DNA of 64,000 nt from NCBI RefSeq assembly GCF_037893015.1, contig NC_133658.1:287251719-287315718 (forward strand). Direction: 5' to 3'. Below the pieces are notes generated by a model that ran no database searches, was not told where the DNA came from, and saw nothing but the letters and a program-made list of their open reading frames with translations. The first letter of the stretch is position 1. Each line of letters opens with the position of its first letter. The position numbers and the translations under genes were made by a program. The stretch comes from Macrotis lagotis. Lineage: Eukaryota > Chordata > Mammalia > Peramelemorphia > Peramelidae. Below are positions 45,885 to 57,284 of the stretch, piece by piece.

Positions 45885-46040
45885 GGGCGGCTAGGTGGTG
45901 AAGTGGATAAAGCACTGGCCCTGGAGTCAGGAGTACCTGGGTTCAAATCCAGTCTCAGACACTTAATTACCTAGCTGTGTGGCCTTGGGCAAGCCACTTT
46001 AACCCCATTTGCCTTGCAAAAACCTAAAAAAAAACCAACA
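45885..46040 (+). mobile_element. Short marsupial tRNA-SINE (WALLSI/WSINE type)
   Basis: Complete copy: 'GGGGCGGCTAGGTGGTGAAG', 'CCTGGAGTCAGGAGTACCTG', 'CCCATTTGCCTTGCAAAAAC', A tail. An inverted partial copy follows 40-50 bases later. Confidence 0.9.
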
Positions 46041-46079
46041 CAGTGGTTAGCTTTTAAACTCTGTAAGGACTAATACTGG

Positions 46080-46190
46080 TGGGGGTTTTTTTTTGGGGGG
46101 GGTTGTTTTTGCAAGGCAATGGGATTAAGTGACTTGCCCAAGGCCACACATTTGAACTCAGATCCTCCTGACTCCAGGGCCCCCAAAGAC
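46080..46190 (-). repeat. tRNA-SINE fragment, minus strand
   Basis: Reverse copy with internal deletion: 'TTTTGCAAGGCAATGGGATT', 'GACTTGCCCAAGGCCACACA', 'TTTGAACTCAGATCCTCCTG'. Confidence 0.85.
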
Positions 46191-46199
46191 TGTCTTTCA

Positions 46200-46380
46200 T
46201 TGTTGTCCTTGTTTCTTCCATACCAAGGGGAGTGCTTTGTGCTTAGTAGGTACTTATTAATGCTATTGAATTAAATACCTATAGGTTGATTTTGTGGTTA
46301 CATGGTTGTGCTGATTCACAGCATAGGACCTGAGTAGGCACTCAATAAATAAAATGCTTGCTGAATGAATCAATGAATTC
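46200..46380 (+). repeat. L2 3'-end fragments
   Basis: Two L2-like ends: 'GCTTAGTAGGTACTTATTAA' and 'GAGTAGGCACTCAATAAATA'. Confidence 0.5.
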
Positions 46381-47344
46381 TGAATCTGACTACCTTTCCC
46401 CCAAGCCACTCCTTCCTTTCCTAAACAAGGGTCTTAGGAGGTCCATCAGAAAATATTTCTGGGTCATCAACCTTGCCTGGTTTGTTTATTCCTAGCTCCT
46501 TAGCAGTAGGCCTTAACTGTCTACTTGGTCATTTCTCCCTACCCCCCCCCCCCCATTTTATAGATCTAGCTTGTACTCTCTAAGCTACCCTAGCCACTAG
46601 AATTTCTTTGATCCTACACATTGTGGGTGAGGAAAGACCACTTTCTGGGACCTCCCAGAACTAGTGCTAAGTCTCATTCCATCTGTCCCACACTTCACCC
46701 CTAGCAACCCACAGGAAACCAGTCAGGCCATGCACATGGTTTTTGTGCTATTTGGGAGGATGTGTGAGGAATTACTCTGTAGAGACTCAAAGCACGAGGT
46801 AGTGATTACACCAGGGAGCTGAGTCATTGAGGGTTCCTTCCTGATTCAGCACTATGGCCTTAGCTTGGGGTTCCCTCATGGGGCAGGGAATTGGTGGTCA
46901 TAGAATGATGAAATAGAAGTAAGTAGACTTGAGTTCAAATTGCACATGACCTTTATTACGTAGAGGAAGTCCCTTCTGCTTCTGGTATCCGGATGATATT
47001 CTGAGAAAACTGACATCTTTGTGAGGGCTTTGAAGAAGGAAGAGGGCATAGAGACTGGATTCCTTTTTGGAGAAAATTGAAAGGAACTCTCCAGTGAGAG
47101 ACTTTTGAGGGAAGACACAACTTTAAAATCTTCTGTTAAGAATGCCAATCTCTAGATTTTCAGAAATCAGATTTGTTCTTGTTTTTTTCCCCTTGGTTTC
47201 TATTGCCATTTTAGCAGCAGGAAAGTGAAAGAACTACCTAGTAGAGAAGAAAATCAATCAACAGTCAATTTAACTTCCTAAGCTGGAAAGAAGGGAGGTG
47301 CCTAGACAAAAAAAAAAAATGGAAGGAGGAGAAGTACAACAATA

Positions 47345-48066
47345 TGTACTTATTTTTAATTGATATTTTATTTTATTTTTCCAATTACATGCAATGGTAG
47401 TTTTTTAACATTCATCCATTAGCAAATTTACAAGTTACACATTTTTTCTAACACTCTCTCTCTTCCCTCCCCTACCAAGGCAGGGGAACAGTCTGTTAAA
47501 GTCTGTTAAAGTTGTACTTGTATATTTGTGTTTAACATATTTACATATTGGTCATTTTGTGTATTCATTTTAGGAATTAGGATTAAGGGAAAAGAAAGAA
47601 AACCATGATATATAACAGAAAAAACATAAGAGAAGTTTTTAAAAAGTAAACATAGTATATGCATTCAGATTCTGTGATTTTAGGGGGGTTTCCCCCCTCT
47701 GGATTTGGATGGCATTGTCCAAAACAGGTCTCCCAGGATTGTCCTTGATCTCTGAACTACTGAGAGGAGCTGCACCCATTATAGTTGATCAACTCACAAT
47801 GTTGTTGTTAATATTTCTCTTGGTTCTCTTTTCCCTCAACATCAATTCATGTCATTCTCTCCATACTACTTGAAAAGCTGGCCATTCCTGGTTTCTTATA
47901 TCAATAGTACTCCATAACATTCATATACCATAACTTGTACAGCCATTCTCCAATTGATGGGCATCCCCTCAATTTCCAAATCTTTGCAATTAACAAAAAG
48001 AACAGCTATATTTTGAATATGTAAAATTTTCCCCATTTTTTTATGCTTTCTTTTGGATATAGAACT
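47345..48066 (-). mobile_element. L1 3' region, minus strand
   Basis: Antisense L1: 'TTTTTCCAATTACATGCAAT', 'CTCTCTTCCCTCCCCTACCA', 'CTTTTCCCTCAACATCAATT', 'CAGCCATTCTCCAATTGATG'. Includes a duplicated GTCTGTTAAA. Confidence 0.75.
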
Positions 48067-48404
48067 AGTTTTGGCTGTTGTTGATTGTCCTTTATTCTAG
48101 ATGACCATGACATCAGGGAGGTGATAATGCCATGGCATGCACATGAATTGGATTTCAGTGAGGGGGTACAGAGTTCAGTGTACAGAGTTCACCAATCTCA
48201 CTTTCTCCTCCAGAGCCATCTGGGTCCAGTGACCAGATATGAATCAGAATGACTGGAGAGTGCCCTGGATTTGAGAGTCAGGATTAAATGACTTGCCCAA
48301 GGTCAGACAACTACTAAGTGTTAAGTGTCTAAGGCCCTATTTGAACTCAAGTCCTCTTGACTCCAGGGTCAGTGCTCTATCCACTGTGCTACCTAGCTGC
48401 CCTT
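48067..48404 (-). mobile_element. Composite SINE with RTE-like tail, minus strand
   Basis: Read on the minus strand it has a tRNA-like head (48,404 down to about 48,285), a middle unrelated to the other SINE families, and a 3' tail that ends near 48,070 with the complement of TGTTGATTGTCCTTTATTCT. This tail resembles the end of the RTE-like LINE at 42.99 kb, which suggests that LINE supplied its replication machinery. Confidence 0.65.
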
Positions 48405-48739
48405 GGACCTCCCTAGTATTGGTGTTGCTGGGTTAAAAGGTATGATCAGTTTCAACAATATGTCCTAATATAAGTCTATACATAATAATTAATTGAATTA
48501 TTAAAGTGATTAATTTGGGAAAGATGTGCTATCAAGAGTAAAGGATAGGAGAGGTGGGAGAGAGAGAGAGAGACTAGTTAGGGAACAGACTCCTTTCAGT
48601 TCATGTGTTCTGGACTGTTGCAAGTTCATTGGTATATTTTTAGATAGAATACATCTTTGAAATACTTGTCTGGTTTAAAAGCAGTCATTTTAAGGTAGAT
48701 TTAGGTCGGGGTGGAGTGAGGGTGGAAGAGAGCTGTGGA

Positions 48740-48950
48740 CAAATGGGAATCAAGAAACAGATTTTTAGTTTTGGCTCCTTTTTACTAGATTAATTTCTTT
48801 GATTTTTCTGAGCCTCAGTTCCCTTTTCTGTAAAGTAGGAATAAAAATACTCTTCTGGTCTGTTTTATTGTGGGGAACAGTTGAAATAATGAATGTGTGA
48901 AAGCACTTGCTGTAATACAGACTGCTATATAATAAATTAAATTACTTTTA
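48740..48950 (+). repeat. CORE-SINE copy, diverged
   Basis: Motifs: 'GAGCCTCAGTTCCCTTTTCT', 'GTCTGTTTTATTGTGGGGAA'. Confidence 0.55.
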
Positions 48951-49374
48951 ATGATTGCTTCCAAACTTCAGTGCCTCTTTCTGCTCTCCATCTTCTTGAA
49001 TTCTCTCAGACCTGTCAGTTGATTCCTACAAAAAGAACCCTCAATTTCTCTGCATCTCTTTTAATCTGTGAAATGGGGATAACAACAACGGGTCTGTTCC
49101 CTCCCTGAAGGAGATGTTACTAATTAAATGCACCACCCAGGGAGTTATGAGTGGAGTAGAGTGTTTCCCCTTGGGAGGGACATTTTCTGAGGGAAAGCAC
49201 TTTCGTTCCTAGCCTGAGGGACTGTTTTCAGAGTTAACCTCTTCTGGCCTCTGTATTGACCCATAGTGAAAGTCTGGAGGAGGCGGCATTTGCAGCCCCA
49301 CTCCTACGTTTCTTTGCCAAGCTGTTCGAAAATTGCACATTTCCCCAGCTGTCGCGGTCAGATTGTTACTTCAG

Positions 49375-49500
49375 TCTTGTCACAAACCTAGAGCTAGAAG
49401 GGACTTGGAAAGGCATTTAGACCAGCCCTTTCATTCATACAGACTCGGAAACTGGAATTTGAACCCAGGTCCAAACTGCTGTCCTTGCCGATATTACTGT
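49375..49500 (-). repeat. Old SINE fragment, minus strand
   Basis: Motifs: 'CCTAGAGCTAGAAGGGACTT', 'ATTTGAACCCAGGTCCAAAC'. Same family as pieces at 25.4, 51.6, 58.9 and 60.6 kb. Confidence 0.5.
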
Positions 49501-49559
49501 TGTTTCCACCTCTTTCTCCCCCCCACCCCAACCAATCAAGTGTTGAACCTCGAGAAGAG

Positions 49560-49715
49560 TTTCTTCATCTAGGTTATTTTTTAAAAAATATTTTGACAAC
49601 TGTTTCAAGATCATGTTTACTTTGTCATCTTATATCTTTTGTTTGGTGGTTGTGCACTTTAAAACATCGTTCTGAAAAATGGGAGAGTTAAAAACCCCTG
49701 ACTTGATATAGTGTC
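49560..49715. repeat. DNA-transposon-like repeat, partial
   Basis: 'AAAAAATATTTTGACAACTG' and 'GAGAGTTAAAAACCCCTGAC' match the ends of the better copy at 59.9 kb. Confidence 0.4.
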
Positions 49716-50019
49716 CCACAGAGTGTAACCAGCGGAGGCAGATTCCGTCAGAATTGCCCATCCCTCCGGGGCAGAGGAGGCAGAAAGAAGCGTCGGGCCT
49801 TGTGACCAGGCTCTCCCGGGGACACGGACTCCGAGGCCCAGAGGCTCGATAACAACAGTGCCAGGGCGCCAACATGGAAGGAATAACCATTCATTTCGCG
49901 AGGGCACCGTATGATTCCTACATGTAGTCATGCATTCTGCAAACATTAATCGAATACAGGATGCCGAGAACCTATGTGAGTGGTCGGCGGATGGTAAAAA
50001 GTTTAAAAAAAAAAAAGAA

Positions 50020-50245
50020 TCCCTCTATCGCCAGGGCTAAGAGTGTGGGCATGGAGTCAGGAAGACCCGAGTTCAAATGCGACCTCAAACGATTCCTAGC
50101 TGTGTAAACTGTGGTTCTGTGGAAGTGATTTACTGTAAACTGGAGAGGATAGCAGCTCCCACCCCTGCCTTGGGGATGGGAACATCAGATGAGATCGTGT
50201 TTGCAAAGCGCTTGGCACGGCAGACACGGTAGAAATGCTTAGTCC
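50020..50245 (+). repeat. CORE-SINE, interrupted by a younger SINE
   Basis: 'GGGCATGGAGTCAGGAAGAC', 'AAGCGCTTGGCACGGCAGAC', then AGAAATGCTTAGTCC, where the younger SINE inserted. It keeps more CpGs than other copies, consistent with lying next to a CpG island. Confidence 0.7.
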
Positions 50246-50395
50246 ACGGGGCGACTAGGTGGTGCAGTGGATAGAGCACCGGCCCCGGAGTCAGGAGAAC
50301 CTGAGTTCAAATCCTGCTCACTTAACAATTACCTAGCTGTGTGGCCCTGGGCAAGTCACTTAACCCCATTGCCTGGCCAAAAAAAGAAAAAGAAA
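50246..50395 (+). mobile_element. Young short tRNA-SINE with perfect 15-bp duplication
   Basis: Head 'ACGGGGCGACTAGGTGGTGC', 'CCCCGGAGTCAGGAGAACCT', tail AAAAAAGAAAAAGAA. Duplication AGAAATGCTTAGTCC at 50231-50245 and 50396-50410 is perfect. The copy retains several CpGs and lies within about 25-50 bases of the exon 1c island. Confidence 0.93.
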
Positions 50396-50419
50396 AGAAA
50401 TGCTTAGTCCGTTTGCCCT

Positions 50420-51135
50420 CCTGGAGCTGACTCTCTCGTTCGGGCATAAGACCCAGAGCGACCTAGAAGACGCGGTTTTGCTTTCGATGTAAAGTAAGAG
50501 AGATGGACGGCAAAGCGCGCTATGGCCTCCCTCCCCTTCCTGGGCCCCTCGCGGCCCCCTCTCCCCTTCCCCCCGGGGCTGGGGGTCCCCTCCCCTCTCT
50601 CCTCCCCCCGTCGGCCCGCCCCTCCCGGGCTTCGCCCGGCCCCGCCCGGCCCCGCCCCCAGCTCCTGACATCCGCCGGGGCCGGGGCCGGGCCCGGCGCA
50701 GAGCGCGGAGCGGAGCAGCCCAGCGCTCCGGCCGGCCGACGCGCCAGCTCCGGGGCCGGGGCCGGGGGTCGAGGCCGGGCCGGCCGGGGGCGCCGCCCGC
50801 CCGCCGCCCGGGCTTCCATGGTGCATCTCATGTGGTCCGAGCCGCCGCCGCAGCAGCATGAGCCGCCCGGGGCCGGCGGCGGCCCCTCCGAGAGCATGTT
50901 CCCCGGCTCCCGGCGGAGCCGCAGCCTCTGGGACGCCGTGCGCCTGGAGGTGGCCCCCGCCGACTGCAGCCCGGTGGTGCTGCACAGCTTCACCCAGCTG
51001 GACCCCGACCTGCCGCGCCTCGAGGTGAGCGGGGCCGGGGGGCGCAGGCGGGGGGCTCTGCTGAGTGGGGGTCTCCTCGACCCTTCCTCCCTAAACGCCC
51101 CCGTGCCCATCCCAGACGCACGCCCCTCCCCCGCT
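50420..51135 (+). promoter_or_regulatory. RALGDS: CpG-island promoter of RALGDS exon 1c
   Basis: Extreme GC and CpG density from about 50,500 to 51,060, with tandem Sp1-type GC boxes (GGCCCCGCCCGGCCCCGCCC) near 50,640-50,660 and no TATA box. It surrounds the exon coding for the isoform 1 N-terminus. Long minus-strand open frames (193 and 196 codons) across it are low-complexity and not called. Confidence 0.85.
50818..51024 (+). CDS. RALGDS: RALGDS alternative first coding exon 1c (isoform 1 type N-terminus, 69 codons)
   Basis: The exon reads MVHLMWSEPPP..., a Gly/Pro-rich variable part, then a conserved block including FPGSRRSRSLWDAVRLE and SPVVLHSFTQLDPDLPR, and ends LE at GAG|GTGAGC, phase 0. 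Human RALGDS isoform 1 starts MVQRMWAE... and has the same FPGSRRSRS.WDAVRLEV and PVVLHSFTQLDPDLPRPE blocks just before the common exon (family knowledge). The marsupial version has a Gln/Pro/Gly insertion of about eight residues near positions 9-22. No known domain lies in this N-terminal segment; the REM, catalytic and Ras-binding domains are encoded downstream of the window. The ATG at 50818 is chosen by homology. The frame is open upstream to an ATG at 50503, but that part is Pro/Ala/Arg low-complexity. Confidence 0.95.
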
Positions 51136-51624
51136 TCTAAATGTCTCCTTTGGAAGGGATGAGCAGCGATGCCCTCCTTTCCGATTCTCGGGGTGGGGGC
51201 ACGATGGGGAGAGATCGATTCATTTTGCCAATATTAGCGACACTTGACTTTGGACCAGGATTCATTCTGTCACTCTGCTGTCAGAATGTCTCCTCTCCCT
51301 TTGCTTTGCCCCTTCAGTAAAGCCTTCTGTAAACCCTTAAAACATAAGTTAAAGTGAGTTGCGACCCTTTATGGTATTTTGGTTATCACACATCTGTTTC
51401 AAGCTGATTTGAGGGAGTATGCCAAAAAAAGTAGAACAATAAGCAAGGGGCTCTTACCTTTAGGGGTCTTACAAGATGAGAGATCTTTTGTTCCCAGGGG
51501 AACAGGATAGTCAGAAGATCTGGCTTCTAGTTCCATCTTAGATTTTGGTTGATTTGGGGGAAGCACTTATTGAGCCCCAGATTCCTTATCTATAAAGTGA
51601 GACTAGCTGAGCTCTAAAGCCAAA

Positions 51625-51832
51625 ACTAAACTTGTAAAGTTTTGTGTTATTCTGGAGTTGGAAGGGACCTTTAGAGATCTTGGCCAAACTTCCATTTACA
51701 GATGGGGGTAACTGAGTCACTGTGAAGAGAAATGTCAAGGTCACACTTATAATGAGTGAATTAAAGTCTACTGCCTCCCATTCCAACATTCTTTCCATGA
51801 CCATCACCTCCAATTTATGACTTCCTACCACA
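51625..51832 (-). repeat. Old SINE, minus strand
   Basis: 'TTCTGGAGTTGGAAGGGACC', 'CAGATGGGGGTAACTGAGTC', 'CATTCTTTCCATGACCATCA'. Confidence 0.5.
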
Positions 51833-52609
51833 CTAGATGATACACAGAATGTAGTAAACCAGGTATGTGCTGGAGATTCCATCTATCTGACTGTACAGAT
51901 GGAGAGGAGGAAGAGTGTAACTGTCATTTGGTACCAGAGGAATGGTTGATCCTTTATTCCACTTTGGGGATAGTTTTGAATTCTGTTTTGGAAGGGGACA
52001 GAGGATAGTTATTAGGCAGGGCCATGCATCATTTGACATCAGGATCTGATGGGCTAAAATCCCAGGGCCTAGTTAGCCTATAGTTTGATTATTCTCCTCT
52101 CTCCTACTCAGTATAACTTGGTCCTAAATGGTTCACAGTGGGAATGATGTAATTATCATACCTTCTGGTTACATTCTGACTGACAGCCACCTGCTTTCTG
52201 GTGCCTCTTGAAGTCAATTAGATAGAATTTAGGTCAGATCCAGGGATATAGGCCTCAAATACTCCATGGACCACAAAGGACCCAGTACTACCTTGGGCAT
52301 CTCCACACTGAAGATTATGGATCTAGGCAAGATTCTGGGTTCTGACTGAAATTAGGTGGCCCCAACACTGCTGGGGTTCTTTTGATATCAATCCCATTAT
52401 TTCTAGGCAGAAGGCCAGGCCCTGCAAGGGCCATTAAGAAAAACCACAGAGTTTGAAGGGTTGGTGGGGGAAGGAATATTGGCAGCACTGGATGGGGGGG
52501 GTGGGGGTGGGCAGGAATTGTGAATGTGAAGACCTATGATTTCATCAGGCTTGTCCTGTAATTCTGGGCCTTCTGGGGGTTGGTTGGTGTAGGATGGGCT
52601 ACAGATGTT

Positions 52610-52613
<4 letters not shown>

Positions 52614-52648
<35 letters not shown>
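52614..52648. repeat. (TG)n microsatellite
   Basis: About 17 TG units without interruption. Confidence 0.95.
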
Positions 52649-52649
<1 letters not shown>

Positions 52650-53919
52650 ACTTGAGTGTACAACTGTGGGGGGTCCTTAGAAGATATTAATCATCATCAT
52701 TCCCCTGCTTTTCCTTTAGGCTTATTATGTCTTTTGCTGGATAAGGGGAAAACTTTTTGGCAGCTTAAACCTCATTTCTAGGGAGGGACCCTTTAAACCA
52801 ATATCCTTGTGGCCCTGTTCCAAGCCATAGTGGGGTGGATGACTGACCTCTATTTCCCCTGTTTCCCCAGGGTCCTTCAGACAGTGAAGAAGGAGTGTGG
52901 TTAACAGGAAGCTTAAGGTGGGGACGAACTCCCTGCCATCTGTCATATGGGAGGCAAATCCTTTCAGTGGCTATGACCTCCAACCTGGCCAGCCAGTCTT
53001 ACCTTTTTGCCAGTCCTTTAGCTCCTGGGAGTTCTGAGGTCATGAAGGTGACTGGGGCCTCATTTAGGGAGAGGCCCTAAACCTGGACTCCCTCGAGTAA
53101 GGGTGGGAGGTGTCTTGACACTGTTTACAGCCGCTCATCTGGTTTTCATTATGTCTGGCAGGAAATCTGGCTCACGAAATAAATCCTTTTGCACAGGGAG
53201 AGCCTGGATTGATTCTTGGCAGTCAGGCTTTGATAGGAAGGTTGGGTTGGGGGGAAAACCACAAACCTTGGATGTTTTTCTTTCTCCACGCCATCAGAGA
53301 AGCTCAGGAACGAGGTCTTCTCCTCCATTTTGCTTCCCAGCTGTGTAGCCTGGTGCTTTTCTTCTCCCTTTCTTCTTCAGTCTAAGCTGCCCCTGTCTCA
53401 GAATTAAAGGGTAAAAGTTCTGGCTAGGGGAAAGAAAACCAGGGTCCTGGCAGAGGAGGCCTGGGGACGGAAGCCGAAACACAATGTTCATTTACCATCA
53501 GACCCCCCCCCAAGGGGGAAGGAGGGGAAGTCCCCATCCCTCCTGCCAACATCCTCTCCCCTCCTGGGGCGGATTTCCTCGTGGCCATAGCTTGCCAGGG
53601 TTTGGGCAGGAACAGGGAGCTTCAGACCAAGGCCATCTTTGATTATTATAGCTCAGGCCTTACCATTAGGAAAACAGCCTGTCTTCCCTCCCCCATATCC
53701 TAGAAGATCAGTGCTAGTCAAGCCACTACTCGATCCTCCTCTCCCTTTCCTGGACCTTGCCCAACATTTAGGTGTCTATTCAGTTACCTCTGTTTTGAAG
53801 TCAACCAGATCTCACCCTTGCCTGGAACTAGCAATGTGAATTGTATCTTTCAAGAGGTTAGGCTTTCATGAATAGAAACCTAGTGTCCAGAATGTGGGAG
53901 GGAGGCTTGGCCTTGGTCA

Positions 53920-54400
53920 GAACCAACCTGTGGTGTTATGTTCAGTTCTGGCTGCCACGTTTAAGGAAGGACACTGCAAACTGGAATGCATCCAGAGAAG
54001 AATGACTGGCATGGTGAGAAGACTGGAGATAATGCCATGGGAAGACTGGCTGAAGTAATTGGGGTATTTAGACTGGAGAAGTGTGGGACATGCTGGATAA
54101 AGATTTGTCATGGAGGAAAGGGTTCAAACCTTTTCTGTTTGACTCCAGAGGGTAGAATTAGGAATATTGGCTAGACCTTTCAGAAAGATAGATTTGTTTC
54201 ATAAAGAAGTTTTCCTTAGTTGGTAGGACTGTCCAGAAGTAGATTATATGGCCTTGAGAGGGAAGTTCACAAGCCCTGAAAGTGTTTTAGTGGAGGCTGG
54301 GGATATTGTCAAGGGGAGAAGGGAGGGAAAGAGAAGTTTTTTAGTTATAGGTTGAACTAAAGTGCCTCCTGCTCTGAGATTCCATACTTTGATTTACTTC
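53920..54400 (+). mobile_element. CR1/L3-like LINE remnant
   Basis: The order of motifs matches the end of CR1/L3-type LINEs: 'GTTCAGTTCTGGCTGCCACG', 'GAATGCATCCAGAGAAGAAT', 'GGTATTTAGACTGGAGAAGT', 'GACTCCAGAGGGTAGAATTA', 'TTTTCCTTAGTTGGTAGGAC'. Frames are broken. Confidence 0.6.
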
Positions 54401-54689
54401 CTTACTTTTAGACAAGAAGCCCCAATTTCCACAAATAGTACATGTTAATTAACAAAAACTTTATTTAACACCTTATTTAGATAAGGCCCTCTCTCATCTT
54501 TCCTATCAGCCTTCACCTTATTTCCTACCAACTATACTAGGGATCAGTGACATTGGTATCCATGTCCTTCTTCCAACACAAAATTCTATCTTCTAATTGT
54601 ATGCAGTTTCACTGACTGACCCACCTTCTCCACCTCACCCCACCCCACCTGGAATGTTTGCTCTCCTTGTCTCTGTCTCAACTACAATC

Positions 54690-54925
54690 TAATTTTCTGA
54701 TAGTGTCATCTCTTCAAGGATTTTTCCAATTTATTCTATATATCTTTCATTGGTACATTGTTGATTGTGAGTCCCATGGGGGGGAACCCCAACAAATAGC
54801 CAACTATATGCCAACAATGACTGAGTTCCTTGAGAACAGATTTCATATTATTTTTGCCTTTCTTTGTATCCCCCAGCACTAGTAAATGGTAGGATACTTC
54901 ATTAAATGCTTGTTGACTTGACAAG
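54690..54925 (+). repeat. L2 3'-end fragment
   Basis: 'GAGTTCCTTGAGAACAGATT', 'TTTCTTTGTATCCCCCAGCA', 'TTCATTAAATGCTTGTTGAC'. Confidence 0.6.
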
Positions 54926-55616
54926 ACAGAGTCAGTTCTATGAGGGTATAAGATTCAGTCCCTGTTTTCAATGAACTGTATATTATGTTGGAAAGAAACA
55001 AAAGATAACAAACAATATGCCAGTGTGTGATCGATGCCACATGAGTCATGTACACAAAGTTAAATGCTGGAGAGAAGGGAAAGATACTCTTATCATGTTA
55101 GCTCAAAGGCACAGCTTCATAGAGGGGAGACTTGAATCATCATGGGGATCTTGGAGCGAAAAGGCATCTTCATCAACCTTCATCATCCTTTTCAGTGTGG
55201 GGAAACTGAGGCCTAGAGAAGGTGAAGATACTTAGCCAGGTTCTCACAGATAATGTCAGGGTCCAGTTTAGAACCTGCTTTCTCCTAATCTTCAGTCTAA
55301 TAATTCACTCTAATAAAGAGGCCTTGAAGAATGGTTAGCAGTTAGATAGGTGGGAAGGACCTTCTAGCCAAGGGAGAATAGATATCTCATTTATTTTTAA
55401 AGGACAGGAGCATGTCAGGGGAAAAGCTATCAATTCCCTGCTCTCCTGACCTTCTCTGAAAGTTTTTGTGTCTCCCCACAGTCCCTCCTACTGTAATCAA
55501 AGCTTATTTCCTCCCTTTGTCTGACTTGAGAGGGGAGAAAGAAGAGATCCAAGAGTTTGATGGTTCCTAGGTTAGTCATCTTTCTTCCCTGAGGTTCCCC
55601 TAACTTGTAAAATTAC

Positions 55617-55654
55617 AGAGAGAGAGAGAGACAGAGACAGAGAGAGAGAATGAA
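55617..55654. repeat. (GA)n microsatellite
   Basis: GAGA units with ACAG interruptions, followed by GAATGAAT. Confidence 0.9.
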
Positions 55655-56939
55655 TGAATATTTGGGCATGCACAGGTTTTACAGTCTGCATGGTGCTCAT
55701 TATGTGTTGGTATTTCCTGGTCAAGTCCAGCTTTTTGGCCTCTTTCCAAAAGGTGCAGTCTCCTCTGAAGCTTCAGGGCATGTGGAGTTCAGACAAGAGC
55801 CAATTGTCACCATATGCATTCAATGCTTGTCTCCCTTCCCTTCCTCTCCCCCCCCCCTTCCAGAGCTCAGATGGATTTAGAGGCATACACCCTGCCTTTA
55901 CTTCCCGGGTCTTCAGATTACCTAGCAGCTCAGGTTCTCTTGTGTTGTGGATGGGGTGGTGGGGGAAGGGAAGAGTATTGGGTGGGTTGTCAGCAAGTCC
56001 CAGTTCCTGAGCCCGAACACCTGTGGGCACGGGAGGCTTGACACTGAGTGTTGGCCTTGTTTTCCCTCTGGTTGAGGGTGAGAGATGGCTCTAGTCTTCA
56101 CTGGAAGAGTCAGTATAATAGTAGGAGAGGCAATGCCAGCTGCATCTTGAAGAAGGGGATTATGGTAGAAAATTATATCAAGAATGATGAGGCTGTCAGG
56201 CTACAATCCAAAATCCAGGAGAACTGTTCTCTGGCACCATTCATGACTAGGAGAGAATCTGTCCAAGTTCTACCCTCATCATCACTCTGCTTTTCATCTT
56301 GTTGGAGAATATAGGTTTGACCTCTCATTTTGTTGGGCCTTTATATGGGGAATGGATTTGGGGATCCATCCACAGCTAGACTTCCCCTATACCTTGAGCC
56401 ATTTCTTTTGCTCATTCTTCTGGTTAGTAATTTGCATTTCCTAGACCTTCTGAAAGTTAGGGAAGGAAGCAGAAATGGCTTAAGCCCCTGGGGAGTCTGC
56501 CTCATGACCCAGTTAACCTTCTCAGAGGTCACCTGATGTCTGAACACACTTTTAAGGGGCCCAGATTTCCTAATTTGAGTCCTTATATCTTGACATGTGG
56601 ACAACCATGAATGTATGTACTTTCCTATTTTCCACCCTTCCAACATAACAGTCCCTGCAGGGCCCCTTGCACCTTTTTCCCTGTTTCAGAGTGTTGTGAT
56701 TTGCTTTTGCTCCTTTGGACTTCTTCCTCTATAATAGAGAAGAGAATACACCCCACTGGCCTTCAGGAAACCTGTGTTCTAGTCCTACTTGTCATTCCTA
56801 AATTCTTTGGCCTCAGGCAAGTTGATTGGAAGAATCCTAAATTTAAAAGCTGGAAGGAAATTTAGAATTCATCTGATTCAACTCCCTTGTTGAAACTGAA
56901 ATGACATGCCTACTGTCACATTGATAATTAGTAGCTTAG

Positions 56940-57175
56940 TCAGGAGAGCAAGTAGGTGGCTCCATGGAGTCTGGAGGACTTGAGTTCAAATGTGACCTCA
57001 GACATTTGTTATTTACTAGCTGTGTGACCGTGGGCAAAAATTAATAAATGAATGAATGAATGAGCCCGAGAAGAAAACAGCAAGCCACTTCATTATCTTT
57101 GTCAAGAAAGCTCCACATACAGTATGGTATACAAGATCATGAAGAATCAAATACAACCACACAACAGTAGTAAAA
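56940..57175 (+). mobile_element. SINE1/MAR1-type long tRNA-SINE
   Basis: 'AGAGCAAGTAGGTGGCTCCA', 'TCTGGAGGACTTGAGTTCAA', 'CTAGCTGTGTGACCGTGGGC', 'AAACAGCAAGCCACTTCATT'. A short AATGAATG repeat replaces part of the centre. Confidence 0.8.
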
Positions 57176-57284
57176 GGAACTCAGATCCTCTGATGATGTC
57201 CTTATTTCCTCTTTGACTAGGATAGCCATCTTACCTTTCTAAATTCTAACTATCCTTCAAGGCCCAGTTAACCTGATGTTTTAG

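Larger units (their letters stand above)
35704..50420 (+). other. RALGDS: RALGDS intron, third part
   Basis: Between the listed repeats, the gaps 36,130-37,100, 37,845-39,000, 39,720-40,095, 42,990-43,180, 45,450-45,885, 46,380-47,340, 48,950-49,375 and 49,715-50,020 hold no exon I can recognise. CpG frequency rises from about 49,250 toward the exon 1c island. The short open frames in this part are scattered and repeat-derived or random. Confidence 0.65.

Noticed and set aside
50404..51110. Minus-strand open frames (193 and 196 codons) over the exon 1c island
   Set aside because: These are shadow frames of a CpG island and of the well-supported plus-strand RALGDS exon.
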